A stretch of 64,000 bases of DNA from contig NZ_QXFL01000003.1 in assembly GCF_003584125.1 (NCBI RefSeq), positions 434,001-498,000 of the forward strand. The letters are read 5' to 3'. Positions within the stretch are counted from its first letter, which is position 1. Each line of letters begins with the position of its first letter. This document shows, one piece after another, positions 48,249 to 57,068 of this stretch. Below the pieces are notes generated by a model, which saw only the letters and a program-made list of their open reading frames with translations, did not search any database and was not told the DNA's origin. Both the position numbers and the translations under genes were made by a program. This stretch comes from Aurantiacibacter zhengii (GTDB lineage: Bacteria; Pseudomonadota; Alphaproteobacteria; Sphingomonadales; Sphingomonadaceae).

Positions 48249-48520
48249 AAGCGTTCAAGAAAAGGCCGGTCAAAACGCTGCGTTGTGCGCGGGACTGTCG
48301 CGCGGCTCTCAGGTTCGCTTCGCTGGTAAGGAACTCTCTGCGCGCGGCGGAGGAGGGTGCCAAACAGATCGGTTTCCCAGCTGACATTCACCGACAGACC
48401 GCCGTTCTCGGTGCCGGCCGCCGCGAAAGCGGGCGGCAGATTTCGAGCGAGTTCGGGCGATTCGAGTTCAGGCGAAATACCTGCGGCTATCACAGCGCAG
48501 CACATTGAAATCGCGGAGCG
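48249..48520 (-). pseudogene. Possible outer-membrane efflux protein remnant
   Basis: In one minus frame the sequence reads GISPELESPELARNLPPAF, then GLSVNVSWETDLFGTLLRRA, which looks like the ELDLWGR-type block of NodT/TolC-family outer-membrane factors (compare NWQVDLWGQTRRR in the complete gene at 52955). The frame is then cut by the IS481 end at about 48248. The other 200 bases up to the RND gene (48521-48718) contain no gene. The identification is from one motif and is tentative. Confidence 0.4.
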
Positions 48521-48718
48521 ATGCAGTTTCAGGCGCGCTCCGGACGAACTGGGGCTCCGGCGGAGTGAAGGCCAGACATGCCGACAGCCGCTATCCGGTG
48601 GCTGTTGCAATGGAAGCTAAAGGTTCTGAAATTACTCGCCCTGTCGTCGATCGAATAGTTATCTACCTTTGTGTACCACATAAGCAGTGGCAAGGAACTC
48701 AGCGATACGGCCTTGCTT

Positions 48719-51700
48719 TCAGGCACCATCGGCCGCGGGCTCGCCAGTCGTGGCCTGCGAAGCCCGTTCCTCATCGCCCCCAAAGAACCAGGTATATAGA
48801 ACCGGGACGACGCCCAGCGTAAGAATGGTTCCCACTAGAAGTCCGAAGGCGATCGCGCTGGCCATGCCATAGAACAGTACGTCTTGCGCGATAATGAGCG
48901 GAAGCAAACCCAGTACAGTGGTTATGTTGGTCATCAGGATCGGGCGAAAGCGTCTTAGCGACGCTGAGATGACGGCATCGGTCACGTCGTCTTTCTCCTT
49001 CCTTTCGATATCGCACCTGTCGACCAGTACGATGGCATTGTTGATGATGATGCCCACCAGCGCGAACAGTCCGAGAATGACCATGAAGCCGAAATCCGCG
49101 CGCATGACGTGCAAGCCGATCGCCGCGCCGATGACCGAGAGTGGCAGGGTCAGCAAAATGATGCCGGCGCGCCGAAATCCCCGGAACAGCGCGACCAGCA
49201 TGATAACTATCAAACCGATCATGGCCGGTACGCTGGCGAACAGGGCACCGGTGCCCTCCGCGCTCTGTGCGATAATTCCGTCCCATTCGATGAAATGACC
49301 GGGCGGCAGGCTGGCTTCGAGTTCGTCGAGCTGTTCCTGTATTCGCGGCACCAGATCCTGCGGCGTCACCTCGGTCGGTCTGGCTTCCACGGTTAGGGTT
49401 TCGATCAGATCCTCTGTCTGTATCCGCCCGAGCTGGGGGCGCAGCGTGACGGTGGCAATTTCACCGAGTTGAACCGGCTCGTCGCTGCCGGTCAGCGTAA
49501 CCGCCTCTATCCGCCCGGGGTCGGAGCGTTCGCCTTCCGGAGCGCGTAAGATGATGGGAACCAGATCGTCCCCGTCGCGAAACTCGCCGGCAGGTTGCCC
49601 TGCGAAGTAGGCCGAAAGGGCCTGCGAAACGTCCAGCGAGGAGACACCCGCAGCGCGCGCCGCTGCCTGGTCGACCGAAACCCGGTATTGAAGCGACGGG
49701 TTTTCCCAATCGGAAGTAACATCGATCGTGCCTTCGACATCTCGCAGGAGGGCAGCGAGCCTGTCTCCCGTTTCCAGGAGTACATCCCGGTCAGGCCCGC
49801 GCACCTGTACCTGCGTGATGTTGGGATCGCTCGGCCCGAGAAACATTCCCGCTATTCGCAGGCGAATACCGGGAAACTGGGCTGCCAGATCGTTGCGAAG
49901 CGCGAGGACGCCTTTATCGCGGGCTTCGGCATCAGCAGCGTTGATGACCAGGAAGCCGCGGTTCGGTGCGGGATCGACGGGAGCGAGAGACAGCACGAAG
50001 CGCGGGCCACCGAACCCCGAATAGGCGGCGACATTATCGAAATCGGGATAGCGTTCGTCATCTTCGATATATTGCGCGATCTGCTGTATCTGATCGTCCG
50101 TCGCGGCGCTCGAAGTGCCGACCGGCATATCGGCGTAGACGAGGATCTGCGCCCGGTCGGAGGCAGGAAAGAACTGCTGCGGCACGAATTGCAACGAATA
50201 GCCCGCGAGGACGAAGGCAGCGGCCATCGCGCCCATGAACAGCTTGCGATGATCGAGCGCCCAGCGCAGACGATCTTCGTATTTGCCATTGGCCCATTCG
50301 AACGCCTGATCCACCTTGCGGCGGATCTTCCCTTGCGTCTCCTTATCGGTCGGCTGCGCGAACCAGTAGCACAGCGTGGGCGTGACCATCATCGCGATCA
50401 GCCATGACGAAGACAGAGAAATCAAGATGACGAGCGAGATGCTGCGGGTATATTCTCCCGAACCTTCCTCTGCCAGCATCAGCGGCAGAAAGACGAGAAT
50501 CGTTGTGATCGTCGATGCCAGGAGCGGGAGGGCAAGCTCTTTGCCAGTTTCGCCGATCGCATCGCGTCGGTCCACGCCCTGCGCCAGCCGGGTCTTAAAG
50601 TCCTCGGCGATGACGATGCCGTTATCGACCAGCAGTCCCAGCGAGATCACGATCGTCGCCAGGCTCATGCGTTCCAGCTTGATCCCGAACACGCCCATCA
50701 CCCCCAGCGTCACCAGAATCACGACCGGCACGATGGAGCCCACGATCAGACCGGTTCTGACGCCTAGGAACAGGATGACGACGCCCAGTACCAGCGCCAG
50801 GGTCTGCAGGACATTGAAGCTGACGCCATAAACGGCGTTCTCGACCTGATCGGCCTGCCAGGTCATCACGTTAAGTTCGACGCCCGCGGGCATCGCCTGG
50901 CGCAACTCGTCGATCGCAGGGCGCGCGCGTCCGGCGTAGTTTATGACGCTTTCTTCATCGAGCATGGAGATCGCGAACACGATGGCCCGTTCGCCGTTGA
51001 AATAGGCGGTCTGAGCAGGCGGTTCGAGAAAACCGCGCCGGATTTCGGCATAATCGCCCAGCCGTATCGGGCCGATCTCAGGGCCGAGTTCCAAATAGAG
51101 ATCGGCGATCTCCTCCACGCTGTCGAACGATCCGGAAGGCTGGATCGCAATGCGGCGGGTCCCGGTTTCGATCGTTCCGCCGGGCGCAACGGTGTTCTGG
51201 GATCGCAGGGCCTGCGCCACCGCAGAAAGCGGCGCACCCAATCGTGCCAGCGTTGCATTGTCCATCTCGACATAAATGCGCTCATCCGGGCGGCCCAGAA
51301 CGTCGACCTCCCGCGTGCCCTCGATCATGTAGAGCCGGGTACGGATATGTTCGGCGAGGTCGCCCAACTCGACCATGTCGAAACTGTCGGATTGCAGCGC
51401 CATGGTGATCACGGCGACGTCGCCGAATTCGTCGTTGATGAAGGGCATGCGCGCCCCTTCGGGCAAAAGGGGCGTCGTTCCCTCGACCTTGTCCGCCAAT
51501 TCATCCCAGACCTGGTCGAGGTCGCTCGCCGAAAATTCAGCCTCGGCGTGAATGATCGACTGACCTTCCATTGAGGTCGCACGCACCTCCTTTATCTCGG
51601 GGATGGTCCTGATCGCTTCGGCAAGCGGAGTGGTAATCAGCTGTTCGACCCGGCTCGGCGAGAGACCCGGGTGGCTGGTGGAGACCACCGCCTCGCGGAT

Positions 51701-51826
51701 GGTGATCTGGGGATCCTCCCGCGCGGGCAAGGTGAAATAGCTGACTGCACCGTAGACCATCGCCAGCGCGATGGTAAGCAGTACCGCGGGGCGGAAGCGG
51801 AACCCGATTTCGGAAAGCGTGGTCAT
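48719..51826 (-). CDS. RND-family efflux transporter, inner-membrane pump
   Basis: 1,035 residues from the ATG at 51826. Twelve membrane segments in the RND pattern are expected; LVLGVVILFLGVRTGLIVGS and ATIVISLGLLVDNGIVIAED are seen in the first half and ALVGIIINNAIVLVDRCDIE in the second. The large periplasmic loops start after REDPQITIREAVVSTSHPG. The protein resembles AcrB/MexB relatives of the proton-driven CusA/NolG-like side rather than classical HAE1, so the substrate (drug, metal or organic toxicant) is open. Its start overlaps the membrane-fusion gene stop by 4 bases. Confidence 0.9.
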   Translation of the reverse strand: MTTLSEIGFRFRPAVLLTIALAMVYGAVSYFTLPAREDPQITIREAVVSTSHPGLSPSRVEQLITTPLAEAIRTIPEIKEVRATSMEGQSIIHAEAEFSASDLDQVWDELADKVEGTTPLLPEGARMPFINDEFGDVAVITMALQSDSFDMVELGDLAEHIRTRLYMIEGTREVDVLGRPDERIYVEMDNATLARLGAPLSAVAQALRSQNTVAPGGTIETGTRRIAIQPSGSFDSVEEIADLYLELGPEIGPIRLGDYAEIRRGFLEPPAQTAYFNGERAIVFAISMLDEESVINYAGRARPAIDELRQAMPAGVELNVMTWQADQVENAVYGVSFNVLQTLALVLGVVILFLGVRTGLIVGSIVPVVILVTLGVMGVFGIKLERMSLATIVISLGLLVDNGIVIAEDFKTRLAQGVDRRDAIGETGKELALPLLASTITTILVFLPLMLAEEGSGEYTRSISLVILISLSSSWLIAMMVTPTLCYWFAQPTDKETQGKIRRKVDQAFEWANGKYEDRLRWALDHRKLFMGAMAAAFVLAGYSLQFVPQQFFPASDRAQILVYADMPVGTSSAATDDQIQQIAQYIEDDERYPDFDNVAAYSGFGGPRFVLSLAPVDPAPNRGFLVINAADAEARDKGVLALRNDLAAQFPGIRLRIAGMFLGPSDPNITQVQVRGPDRDVLLETGDRLAALLRDVEGTIDVTSDWENPSLQYRVSVDQAAARAAGVSSLDVSQALSAYFAGQPAGEFRDGDDLVPIILRAPEGERSDPGRIEAVTLTGSDEPVQLGEIATVTLRPQLGRIQTEDLIETLTVEARPTEVTPQDLVPRIQEQLDELEASLPPGHFIEWDGIIAQSAEGTGALFASVPAMIGLIVIMLVALFRGFRRAGIILLTLPLSVIGAAIGLHVMRADFGFMVILGLFALVGIIINNAIVLVDRCDIERKEKDDVTDAVISASLRRFRPILMTNITTVLGLLPLIIAQDVLFYGMASAIAFGLLVGTILTLGVVPVLYTWFFGGDEERASQATTGEPAADGA

Positions 51827-52941
51827 CGCGCGTAGCGTCGTGGGCCGACGCCGAGGCGGCTCACCTCTTGCCCTTCGGACAGGAAGGCTGCTCCTTTCGA
51901 TACGATCATGTCGCCGCGCGAGAGGCCCGACAGGACCACCACCTCGTTTCCACTGGCCTTGCCGAACCGGACGGGAGCCTTTTCCAACCGTTGCGTGCGC
52001 GGCAATATGCGCCACACGTAACCGCTATCGTCATCTTCCGGTATGATCGCCGTCAGCGGCACCAGGATTCGGGCGGTATCCCGCCCGTTCTCCGATTGCG
52101 CCGGGCGATCGGGCAGGCGGACCTCGACGACCTGACCCGCTTCCAGTTCGGGGCTGGCCGCTGCCAGAGCGGCGACGATTTCGAACGCTCCGGGCCCGCT
52201 TGCCCTACTGCCGATATCGGTAATGCGGGCAGAGCTTGTGATGCCATCGCCCGATGAGGGCGCAACGGTGACGTTCTGCCCCACCGACAGCCGGTCGCGC
52301 TGGCGTTGCGGGACCGAGAAGCTGACCTCCAACTGGCTGCCGTCCAGTTCGTAAACCGGTTGCCCCGGGGAAACCTGGGTGCCCGGCTCGACCAGACGGC
52401 GGGCGATCTGACCGGAATAGTGCGCACGCATCCGCGTATCCGAGAGCGCTTCGCGCGCCACGCCCAGCTGCGCCTCGTTTGCATCGGCAATCGCACCGAG
52501 GCTGCCGAGCTGGGCTCGCGCATCCTCGAGCCGGGCCTGCGATGCTGCGCCTTCGGAGTACAGATATTCCTGACGTTGCTCGTCCTGCCGCGCCTGATCG
52601 AGGCGCGCGCGGCTTTCCGCGAGATTGGCCTGCGCTCTTGCCACTTCGAGCCGGTAGCTTGCCGGGTCGAGCGTCGCGATCACATTGCCGCGCGCCACCC
52701 GGTCGCCAAGGTCGGCCGACATGCTGGCGATCGTGCCGCCGACTTCGAAGCTCAGGACCGTCCGGTTCCTTGCCTGCACCCGGCCCGGAACGTTCGTCGC
52801 GATGTCGGTGTTGGAGCCGGTGCCGATCTCGATCCACGCGACGGGCTTGGGGGGCGGGGGTTCATCCTGGCTGCCGCAAGCGACCAGCATCAGTGAGATG
52901 GCGACGAGAATGGTCGATCTTCGAAGAGATAAGAGAGGCAT
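51823..52941 (-). CDS. RND efflux membrane fusion protein (lipoprotein)
   Basis: 372 residues from the ATG at 52941. The N-terminus LVAISLMLVACGSQDEPP carries a lipobox (LVAC), so it is a lipid-anchored periplasmic adaptor. A barrel-sandwich/lipoyl part (GGTIASMSADLGDRVARGNV), a coiled coil (ARAQANLAESRARLDQARQDEQ), and a beta barrel follow, in HlyD/AcrA order. It links the RND pump and the outer-membrane channel. It lies 14 bases after the channel gene and overlaps the pump gene. Confidence 0.9.
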   Translation of the reverse strand: MPLLSLRRSTILVAISLMLVACGSQDEPPPPKPVAWIEIGTGSNTDIATNVPGRVQARNRTVLSFEVGGTIASMSADLGDRVARGNVIATLDPASYRLEVARAQANLAESRARLDQARQDEQRQEYLYSEGAASQARLEDARAQLGSLGAIADANEAQLGVAREALSDTRMRAHYSGQIARRLVEPGTQVSPGQPVYELDGSQLEVSFSVPQRQRDRLSVGQNVTVAPSSGDGITSSARITDIGSRASGPGAFEIVAALAAASPELEAGQVVEVRLPDRPAQSENGRDTARILVPLTAIIPEDDDSGYVWRILPRTQRLEKAPVRFGKASGNEVVVLSGLSRGDMIVSKGAAFLSEGQEVSRLGVGPRRYAR

Positions 52942-52954
52942 CACGGCTTTCTGT

Positions 52955-54499
52955 TCAGTCGGAAATAGGCAGGATCGTGGACGGCAGGGCCGCCGCCGAA
53001 GGAGGTGCCGGGGCGGGAACGGGAATAGCGACATAAGGCGGAACGGCTTGCCAGCCGCCGCCGAGCGCGGCGTAAAGCTGCGCTAGTGCGAGCGTCGAAT
53101 TGCGGTAGGAAATCGCGCCGTTGCGCAGCGCATCGCTATATGTCCGTTCGGCATCCTGCAATTCGAACCGGTCGATATCGCCGACTTCGAAACGGATCCG
53201 TGCGAGACGAAGATTTTCCTGCGCGAGTTCTATCGTGCGCAACGCGAGCGGACGCCCCTCACGTGCGAGGTCGTATTGCGCGATCGCGATTTCCGCCTCC
53301 TCGATCGCGGTGATCGTGCCTTCGACATAGGCCAGGGCGGCGGTGCGCGCTTCGGCTTGCGCCAAACGAATGTCGGCGCGCGCCCTCCCGCCATCGAAAA
53401 CGCGCCAGGACAGGAACGGCACAATGGTAAAGCGCGTACTGTCGCCGGACAGGATCGTCCCGGGATCGATGGAGGTAAAGCCCCCAGATGCATCCAGGCC
53501 CAGTTGCGGGAACAGTTCCCCGCGTGCGACACCGATCCCGAATGTTTCCGCCGCGAGTTCGCGTTCGAGCCGGGCGACATCGGGGCGGCGCCTGAGCAAA
53601 TCCGCCCGGGTTCCCACCGGAATGTCCGGCAGCTCCAGCAGCGGCGGCACCCTATCGGCCAGGGCGATCTCGGTTTCCGGCAGGCGTCCGGTCAGGACGC
53701 CCAGCGCAAGCGCATTGGCCTGAATTTCCGCTTCAACACCTGGCAGCTGCTCCACCAGACGCGCGAGTTCCGCTTCCACAAGGACCAGCTGCGCGCGTGA
53801 AATGGCGCCCGCTTCCAAACGGGTTTCCGCAAGATCGAGCTGCGTGCGTTGCGCCTCGATCCCGAGCAGCAGTGCCCGCTTCTCCTGCTGGAAGCCGGCC
53901 ATGGTGAAATAGGTGGCCGCCGTTTCCGATGCGATCGCCAGGCGCGCGCCGTTGGCGGCTGCGATCAGCGCTTCCACCCGGGCATCGGCCGCATCGATCC
54001 GTCGCCGTGTCTGGCCCCATAGATCGACTTGCCAGTTGAATGCCGCGCCCAGAGCATATTGCTCGTATTGACGCTCGAAGCCGGGGAACTGAGCTTGGCC
54101 AAGCTGGGTGTTGAGGCTTTGCTGGAGCACGGTGGTCGAGCTTTCCGCACTGACCGAGGGATAGCGGGCAGCGCGGGCGCGAAGGCGGCGGGCATTGGCT
54201 TCCTCTATGCGCGACAACCCCTGGCGTATCGTCAGATTGTCTTGCAACGCCGCCTCGATCAGCCTAGCGAGTTCCGGGTCGCCAATTTCCCGCCACCATG
54301 CGACGAACTCCTCCTCCGCCACCGCTACGTTGGCGCGGTCGATCCAATTGGTTTGCGCGGCAGGCGGGGGCTGGCGTTCATAATCGCCGCCCACGGCCAT
54401 GCATCCCGATAACAGCATGCCGGCGAAAAAGATCGGCGGGTATCCGAACACGAAGCGTGTCCGGCAGGATCTGTCGCTGGTCAATTTGCCTGAACCCAT
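52955..54499 (-). CDS. NodT-family outer-membrane efflux channel
   Basis: 514 residues. A lipobox-like FFAGMLLSGCMAVGG marks a lipoprotein signal. Two repeats of the TolC fold follow, with NWQVDLWGQTRRRIDAADAR in the first and FLSWRVFDGGRARADIRLAQ in the second, and RRRPDVARLERELAAETFGI between. It ends with a Pro/Ala-rich tail. It is the first gene of the RND operon and the outer-membrane exit duct. The start at 54499 has a weak ribosome binding site. Confidence 0.9.
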   Translation of the reverse strand: MGSGKLTSDRSCRTRFVFGYPPIFFAGMLLSGCMAVGGDYERQPPPAAQTNWIDRANVAVAEEEFVAWWREIGDPELARLIEAALQDNLTIRQGLSRIEEANARRLRARAARYPSVSAESSTTVLQQSLNTQLGQAQFPGFERQYEQYALGAAFNWQVDLWGQTRRRIDAADARVEALIAAANGARLAIASETAATYFTMAGFQQEKRALLLGIEAQRTQLDLAETRLEAGAISRAQLVLVEAELARLVEQLPGVEAEIQANALALGVLTGRLPETEIALADRVPPLLELPDIPVGTRADLLRRRPDVARLERELAAETFGIGVARGELFPQLGLDASGGFTSIDPGTILSGDSTRFTIVPFLSWRVFDGGRARADIRLAQAEARTAALAYVEGTITAIEEAEIAIAQYDLAREGRPLALRTIELAQENLRLARIRFEVGDIDRFELQDAERTYSDALRNGAISYRNSTLALAQLYAALGGGWQAVPPYVAIPVPAPAPPSAAALPSTILPISD

Positions 54500-54523
54500 C
54501 TGGAATGAACTGAGCGGTTCATT

Positions 54524-54573
54524 CGCCTGAACTATCTAGATAAGCTTTTCAACCTTCATTACGAATTCAGGCG
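54524..54573. promoter_or_regulatory. Inverted repeat in the TetR/RND divergent region
   Basis: CGCCTGAA (54524-54531) and its exact reverse complement TTCAGGCG (54566-54573) lie in the 150-bp region between the RND operon and the divergent TetR gene. They are 34 bases apart, so they may be two half sites or two separate operators flanking both promoters. Confidence 0.45.
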
Positions 54574-54671
54574 TATCATCTCGCCCCGGGGGTTATAGCA
54601 AGGCGGCGGGCAAGGAGAGTCGGAACCTTTCCGAAAAGCGCGATTTAATGAACAACTGCGAGGCCACGAAA

Positions 54672-55295
54672 ATGACTGCGCCCCATCCCAGTATTCACGC
54701 AAAGATTCTTGCTGCCGCGGTCGAACAGTTCGCCGCCGATGGGTTCGAGGGCGCCAATATGGACGCGATCGCACGTCGGGCCGGTGTGGCCAAACCCACG
54801 ATCTACAATCATTTCAAAGATAAGTCCGCGCTATACCTGGCCTCAATCGAGTACATGCTGGGCCGCAACCGTGCTACCATCGCCAGCCCTTCGTTCGCCA
54901 GCCTCCCTGCCGGGAAAGGTATTCTGAAGGTGGCGCTCGAACTTACCTGGCTGTTCGGCCGCGATGACGACATGCTCATGTTCTGCAAGATGTGCATCGC
55001 CGGGAACGAACGGTTCCAGACCGCAGCCGACGTGTTCCTTCGCAACGGTCCATGGCGCGGTACGGACGAGATCGCGTCCCTGCTTCGTGTCTGGCACGAA
55101 CGTGGTGAACTGCGGATCGACCGCCCGAGCTTCGCGGCGCGACAATTAAGCGAATTGTGCAAGACCGATATTTTCGATGCACGGTTGTTCGGCGGACCAG
55201 CAATGGCAACCGAGGAAGAATGTCGCTTTACGGCCTCCGAGGCAGCCAGGACGTTCCTTGCACGGTATGCGCGCCACGAACGACGAATGCTCTAG
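54672..55295 (+). CDS. TetR/AcrR-family repressor of the RND operon
   Basis: 207 residues from an ATG with GAGG upstream (an in-frame ATG at 54648 has no signal). The TetR helix-turn-helix is ILAAAVEQFAADGFEGANMD followed by IARRAGVAKPTIYNHFKDK. The ligand-binding half has TWLFGRDDDMLMFCKMCIAG, with several Cys, and ERGELRIDRPSFAARQ. It is divergent from the efflux operon, so local repression relieved by a pump substrate is the usual logic. Confidence 0.9.
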   Translation: MTAPHPSIHAKILAAAVEQFAADGFEGANMDAIARRAGVAKPTIYNHFKDKSALYLASIEYMLGRNRATIASPSFASLPAGKGILKVALELTWLFGRDDDMLMFCKMCIAGNERFQTAADVFLRNGPWRGTDEIASLLRVWHERGELRIDRPSFAARQLSELCKTDIFDARLFGGPAMATEEECRFTASEAARTFLARYARHERRML

Positions 55296-55615
55296 TTTTC
55301 AACGGAATAGGGGTTCTTAGCGGGCATCGATCTTGGCTAGTTTCCCGGAAGTAAAGATGCTTTCTTGAGTCCCGAAAAAAGCTATCTCGACGGCTTTCCA
55401 ACTGCTTAAAAAGCGATGAGAAAGCTGACCCTGTCTGATTTCGCGGCCAGCAGCTAAGCCCTAATAAAATTGAGATTGCATTGGTCCAATGGCTGATTTC
55501 GGGCCGAGTGCGGAAGGCCTGCTTTAAGGCGATTCCCCTCTCTATAGGACATCGCAATGTACTCCCTCATCGTACTAAGGTGATCCCCTTCGATCCCAAG
55601 CCGAGGGCCTCCCGT
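55296..55615. other. Intergenic, no gene seen
   Basis: This 320-base stretch lies between the TetR gene and the outer-membrane factor of the second efflux operon, which end towards each other. It is AT-richer than its surroundings and has no recognisable ORF or repeat. Confidence 0.5.
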
Positions 55616-57061
55616 TCAGGGCTCCCTCCATCCCAATCCCAAGGACTTCTGGATCGCGATCCAGCCATTCGTCATGGCGGCGATCGCCCGATCGAGATTT
55701 GCTCTGGCCTGTTCGCGCTTGCGGATCGAAGTGTTGAGTTCGCCTTGCGAAATTACCCCCGCGGCGCGGCGTTGCTCGTTAAGCTCCGCAGCCGTGTCGG
55801 CCTGCCGGCTGACCTGCGCCAGCGCGGCTACGTTGGCTCTTTGTTGCCCGAACCGGGCAAGCGATTGTTCAGCGTCGCGCAGTGCGCCGAGGACCACTTC
55901 AACATAACGCGCTTCGGCCTCGTCGCGCGCACTCTCGGCCTGATCGATCGATGCTGCCGTGCGGCCGAAATCAAGCAGGTTCCACTGTAGCCTCGGCAAG
56001 GCGATCGCCGACAGGTTACCGAGATCAAAGATGTCATCCGGCTGCGATCCGCCCAAACCGAGAATTCCCATGAACGAAAGCTTGGGGAAGCGAGCGGCCT
56101 CCGCCACTCCGATGCGCGCATTCGCCGCCACGAGCGTTCGTTCGGCGGCACGAACATCCGGCCGCCGCGCTATCAGCGCTGCGGGATCGCCCACCGCGAC
56201 CCGTTCGGGGGGAAGCGGAATTCCGGCCCGAGCCGCCAGGAGCCCGTCGAGTGCGCCGGGCGCTTCGCCCGTCAGCACCGCGAGAGTGTCCTTGAACACA
56301 TCGATGTCCGCTTGAGCTTCGGCGATCTGCGACTTGAGCAGTTCGAGCTCGGCGTTCGCGTCACCGACCGGAAACAGTGGGAGAGTGCCCTGTGTATAGC
56401 GCTGATAGGTCAGTTCGAGAATCTGCTGCTGCAATTCCCGTTCTCGCTCGACAAGCTCGAGCCGCCCCTGCGCTTCTCGCAGGCTCACATACGCCCGCGC
56501 GACTTCGGCGGCGAGCTGGACTTTCGCATCCTCGGCGTTCGCCACCGAGGCCGCAGCCTGAGCGTTAATGGCCTCGACACGCCGTGCCTGCCCCCCAGCG
56601 AAATCGATCTCCCAGTTTGCGTTGAGCCCGACGTTGTAGACGCTGACGCTGTCCTGCTCTTCGTCGTCAGCAGGAGCGCCGGGCGATCCCGGTGGCGGGC
56701 CGCTGCCGATATCTAGCCCTGGGATATTCGCCTGGACCGCAGTCGCCTGCGCAGCCACGGCGGGTAGCCGGTTGGCGCGCTCCTGGCGGACAGCAGCCCT
56801 TGCCTGTTCGATGCGAGCGCGCGCCGCGGCCACGCCCGGATTGCCGGCCAGCGCGCGCGCCTCCAGTTCATTGAGAACCGGATCGCCGAGCAGCGTCCAC
56901 CAGTCGCCGGCAATCGGCGCTAACGGATCGATTTCGGGGCCGGCCCGTACGAACGCATTGCCTGCGGCGGTCGCAAGTTGCGGGGGACCGGCATAGTCGG
57001 GACCGGACATGCAACCCGCGAGGAGCGCCATGGGAGCGAGGAGGGTTAGGGTCTTGCGCAT
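55616..57061 (-). CDS. NodT-family outer-membrane channel of the MFS efflux operon
   Basis: 481 residues with the lipobox-like LAPMALLAGCMSGPDYAGPP signal. Coiled and barrel parts are as in TolC relatives: AGDWWTLLGDPVLNELEARA, LNANWEIDFAGGQARRVEAI, RRPDVRAAERTLVAANARIG and LQWNLLDFGRTAASIDQAES. It lies 7 bases after the MFS pump gene, the last of a tripartite operon, and should form its outer-membrane exit. Confidence 0.9.
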   Translation of the reverse strand: MRKTLTLLAPMALLAGCMSGPDYAGPPQLATAAGNAFVRAGPEIDPLAPIAGDWWTLLGDPVLNELEARALAGNPGVAAARARIEQARAAVRQERANRLPAVAAQATAVQANIPGLDIGSGPPPGSPGAPADDEEQDSVSVYNVGLNANWEIDFAGGQARRVEAINAQAAASVANAEDAKVQLAAEVARAYVSLREAQGRLELVERERELQQQILELTYQRYTQGTLPLFPVGDANAELELLKSQIAEAQADIDVFKDTLAVLTGEAPGALDGLLAARAGIPLPPERVAVGDPAALIARRPDVRAAERTLVAANARIGVAEAARFPKLSFMGILGLGGSQPDDIFDLGNLSAIALPRLQWNLLDFGRTAASIDQAESARDEAEARYVEVVLGALRDAEQSLARFGQQRANVAALAQVSRQADTAAELNEQRRAAGVISQGELNTSIRKREQARANLDRAIAAMTNGWIAIQKSLGLGWREP

Positions 57062-57068
57062 AGAGTTC

